Assembly: GCA_041484845.1 (NCBI GenBank) | Contig: JBGPIK010000398.1 | Span: 1-6,290, forward strand | Direction of reading: 5' to 3' | Origin: JBGPIK01 sp041484845 | GTDB taxonomy: Bacteria; Desulfobacterota; Binatia; UBA9968 | Length of the DNA stretch: 6,290 nucleotides | Shown here: one piece after another, positions 5,409 through 6,290 of the stretch | Numbering within the stretch: the stretch's first letter is position 1 | Layout: each line of letters starts with the position of its first letter | Translations under genes and position numbers: made by a program | Notes under the pieces: model-generated | Database searches by the model: none | What the model saw: only the letters and a program-made list of their open reading frames with translations | Told to the model about the DNA's origin: nothing

Positions 5409-5417
5409 TCATAAGCG

Positions 5418-5720
5418 TTAGCGGGCCGTCGCTGAGTCGGGAACTTTGGGGATTTGCGCACCGTGCCAAACAGCAACAACCCATATGATTTCTCCCTGTC
5501 GCCGATAAAAAAAACGGTAAGGCCAAACGATGACCTCTCGATGCGGTAACTGCGGGAACTCCGGCAATCGCCTTCCGGAATTTGGAAAGCGTTCGAGCCT
5601 CTTCAAAACTTGTTCGCCCCGCTCACGGAATCTTTGAGCGGCCAGAGGATTGTCTCTTCGGATGTACGTCAACGCTCCGAGAAACTGAGACCGCCCGGTT
5701 GGTGTAAACCTTACTCTCAC
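5418..5720 (-). CDS. RelE/ParE superfamily toxin of a type II toxin-antitoxin system
   Basis: A 100-residue basic toxin of the RelE/ParE fold. ParE members poison DNA gyrase and RelE members cut mRNA on the ribosome; which applies here cannot be settled from sequence. Visible features are an N-terminal strand VRFTPTGRSQF, a helical hairpin (about residues 12-42: ALTYIRRDNPLAAQRFRERGEQVLKRLERFP), NSGRRLPEFP, and the strand-rich end HREVIVWPYRFFYRRQGEIIWVVAVWHGAQIP, typical of ParE-like plasmid-stabilisation proteins. The GTG start (5720-5718) overlaps the antitoxin TGA (5719-5717) in a GTGA, so translation is probably coupled and the antitoxin is made first. Length is normal for the family and nothing is missing. 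Confidence 0.92.
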   Translation of the reverse strand: MRVRFTPTGRSQFLGALTYIRRDNPLAAQRFRERGEQVLKRLERFPNSGRRLPEFPQLPHREVIVWPYRFFYRRQGEIIWVVAVWHGAQIPKVPDSATAR

Positions 5721-5992
5721 GCTTTGGAGAGAAGCGCGTCAGCTTCAGCTAATACGTTGTCAAGATTATATCCTTTGCCAACAGCGATCTCTCTTTCACC
5801 AAGAGCAAGAAGTTTAAGGATCTGCCGTTCCTGCTCACCTTTTTCGTAAGCGTCCACACTCAGCAAAACCGCAGCAGGCCTACCCCGCTGGGTCACAATT
5901 AAGGGACGTTTGGATTTTCGGACACGCTTGAGAGTCGCAGATACATCTTGTTTAAGATCGCTTACCGGGATTTTGCTAGGGGTCTTGGCCAT
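5717..5992 (-). CDS. Phd/YefM-family antitoxin
   Basis: A 91-residue antitoxin. Such proteins bind their toxin through a flexible C-terminus and repress their own operon through an N-terminal DNA-binding fold. The N-terminal half is characteristic: IPVSDLKQDVSATLKRVRKSKRPLIVTQRGRPAAVLLSVDAYEK (about residues 8-51), including the RPLIVTQRGRPAAVLLS core. The C-terminal part (QERQILKLLALGEREIAVGKGYNLDNVLAEADALLSKA) is the helical toxin-wrapping segment. The ATG at 5992 follows a strong ribosome-binding site (GGAGG, 7 nt upstream). It is the first gene of the operon and its TGA overlaps the toxin GTG by 4 nt, the usual antitoxin-first arrangement. Confidence 0.93.
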   Translation of the reverse strand: MAKTPSKIPVSDLKQDVSATLKRVRKSKRPLIVTQRGRPAAVLLSVDAYEKGEQERQILKLLALGEREIAVGKGYNLDNVLAEADALLSKA

Positions 5993-5999
5993 CGTTTAC

Positions 6000-6004
6000 C
6001 TCCA
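6000..6004 (-). promoter_or_regulatory. Strong ribosome-binding site of the antitoxin gene
   Basis: GGAGG on the - strand, 7 nt before the ATG at 5992. It is the clearest ribosome-binding site on the - strand of this window and fits high antitoxin synthesis. Two TGTAC copies about 14 bp apart lie upstream (about 6018-6037) and could be operator elements, but this is weak. Confidence 0.55.
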
Positions 6005-6195
6005 GGGACACCTCATGACCGTACAGCCGACGGGTACAAAACGCAACGCTGAGTTATCCCCTCAAGAATCTGCTGTCCGGCTAAAGACCGCCTGAATTGG
6101 TCGCTTTATATTGACATCGCCCATTGGTGGCCCCTGGATTGTAGTTTGAGAGGCGAAACTGTCCGGGGCTATACTGCAGTCAAGTGGTTTGTTGA

Positions 6196-6225
6196 TTGAC
6201 AGTAACTCCAGATTTCCTCTATATC
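6196..6225 (+). promoter_or_regulatory. Candidate sigma70 promoter for a gene starting at the right edge
   Basis: A perfect -35 box TTGACA (6196-6201), an 18-bp spacer and TATATC (6220-6225, four of six matches to TATAAT). It lies 50 bp before a start codon that has its own ribosome-binding site, which makes the set coherent. Confidence 0.45.
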
Positions 6226-6276
6226 CTAACGGTAGAGCAACGACTGGAATTTCAACCGAAGGAGGGTTGGCGAACC

Positions 6277-6290
6277 ATGATGCCGGCACA
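6277..6290 (+). CDS. Start of a gene cut off by the window end
   Basis: The ATG at 6277 (directly followed by a second in-frame ATG) is preceded by AAGGAGGG (6259-6266), 10 nt upstream, and by the promoter at 6196-6225. Only the first four codons (MMPA) are visible, so no function can be given. A competing frame on the same strand and one on the opposite strand are also open to the edge, so the choice rests only on the start signals. Confidence 0.35.

Larger units (their letters stand above)
5144..5417. other. Hairpin-rich non-coding stretch
   Basis: No convincing gene. It contains a chain of inverted repeats: AGCCGCA/TGCGGCT (5154-5174, 7-bp stem), GTCTTTGCG/CGCAAAGAC (5310-5318 and 5335-5343), GAGG/CCTC (5357-5368) and TGCCCTT/AAGGGCA (5389-5408). 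There is also a 10-bp direct repeat GTGGCGCTGC at 5189-5198 and 5209-5218, exactly 20 bp apart. A - strand frame crosses it from inside the toxin gene, but it is out of phase with the toxin and matches no family I know. Confidence 0.55.

Noticed and set aside
5173..5526. 117-codon - strand frame overlapping the toxin gene end
   Set aside because: It is out of phase with the clear toxin frame for its first third, then passes through several perfect hairpins, with no recognised domain.
6062..6289. 75-codon - strand frame open to the right edge
   Set aside because: No start signal is visible and no family is recognised, and the opposite strand carries a coherent promoter, ribosome-binding site and start codon. 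It could still be the end of a real gene; more sequence to the right would decide.
1..6290. CRISPR arrays, tRNA or rRNA genes
   Set aside because: No regularly spaced direct repeats of the right size and no tRNA-like or rRNA-like stretches were seen by eye.

Overview
This looks like a bacterial chromosome segment: two housekeeping genes at the left end, then an accessory region assembled from mobile pieces. Composition is moderate in GC. The asd and truA neighbourhood, the short repeats between genes and the style of the intergenic DNA would suit an environmental Gram-negative such as an acidobacterium. That placement is a guess, because no taxonomic marker is present.

Left part (1-2153). 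The window opens inside asd (C-terminal half of aspartate-semialdehyde dehydrogenase). A gap of about 400 bp follows, holding a 107-bp inverted-repeat element, a palindromic repeat and a good sigma70-type promoter. Next come truA (tRNA pseudouridine synthase) on the + strand and a GNAT acetyltransferase on the - strand, whose stop codons lie 7 bp apart.

Middle (2280-5143). A 5'-truncated IS91-family transposase keeps its YxxxY tyrosine pair but has lost the HUH motif. To its right, three hairpin-forming sites at about 3220-3274, 3516-3575 and 5049-5143 look like integron attC sites read on the - strand. They delimit two candidate gene cassettes. One is a 247-bp cassette with at most a 42-codon ORF. 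The other is about 1.5 kb and carries a DUF2513 protein plus an Mrr-type (type IV) restriction endonuclease. The main support is that each cassette's first core box is the exact reverse complement of its last core box, as cassette circularisation predicts, and that Mrr stops 3 nt before a core box. No integrase is in the window; for this orientation it would be expected beyond the right end, or the array may lack one.

Right part (5144-6290). About 270 bp of hairpin-rich non-coding DNA precede a Phd/YefM antitoxin and RelE/ParE toxin operon on the - strand, with a 4-nt GTGA overlap. The window ends with a promoter and ribosome-binding site for a gene that begins on the + strand at its very edge.

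Together, an Mrr nuclease, an addiction module, a transposase relic and attC-like sites suggest a defence-carrying cassette array or island. This is an inference from sequence and needs an attC covariance-model search to confirm.
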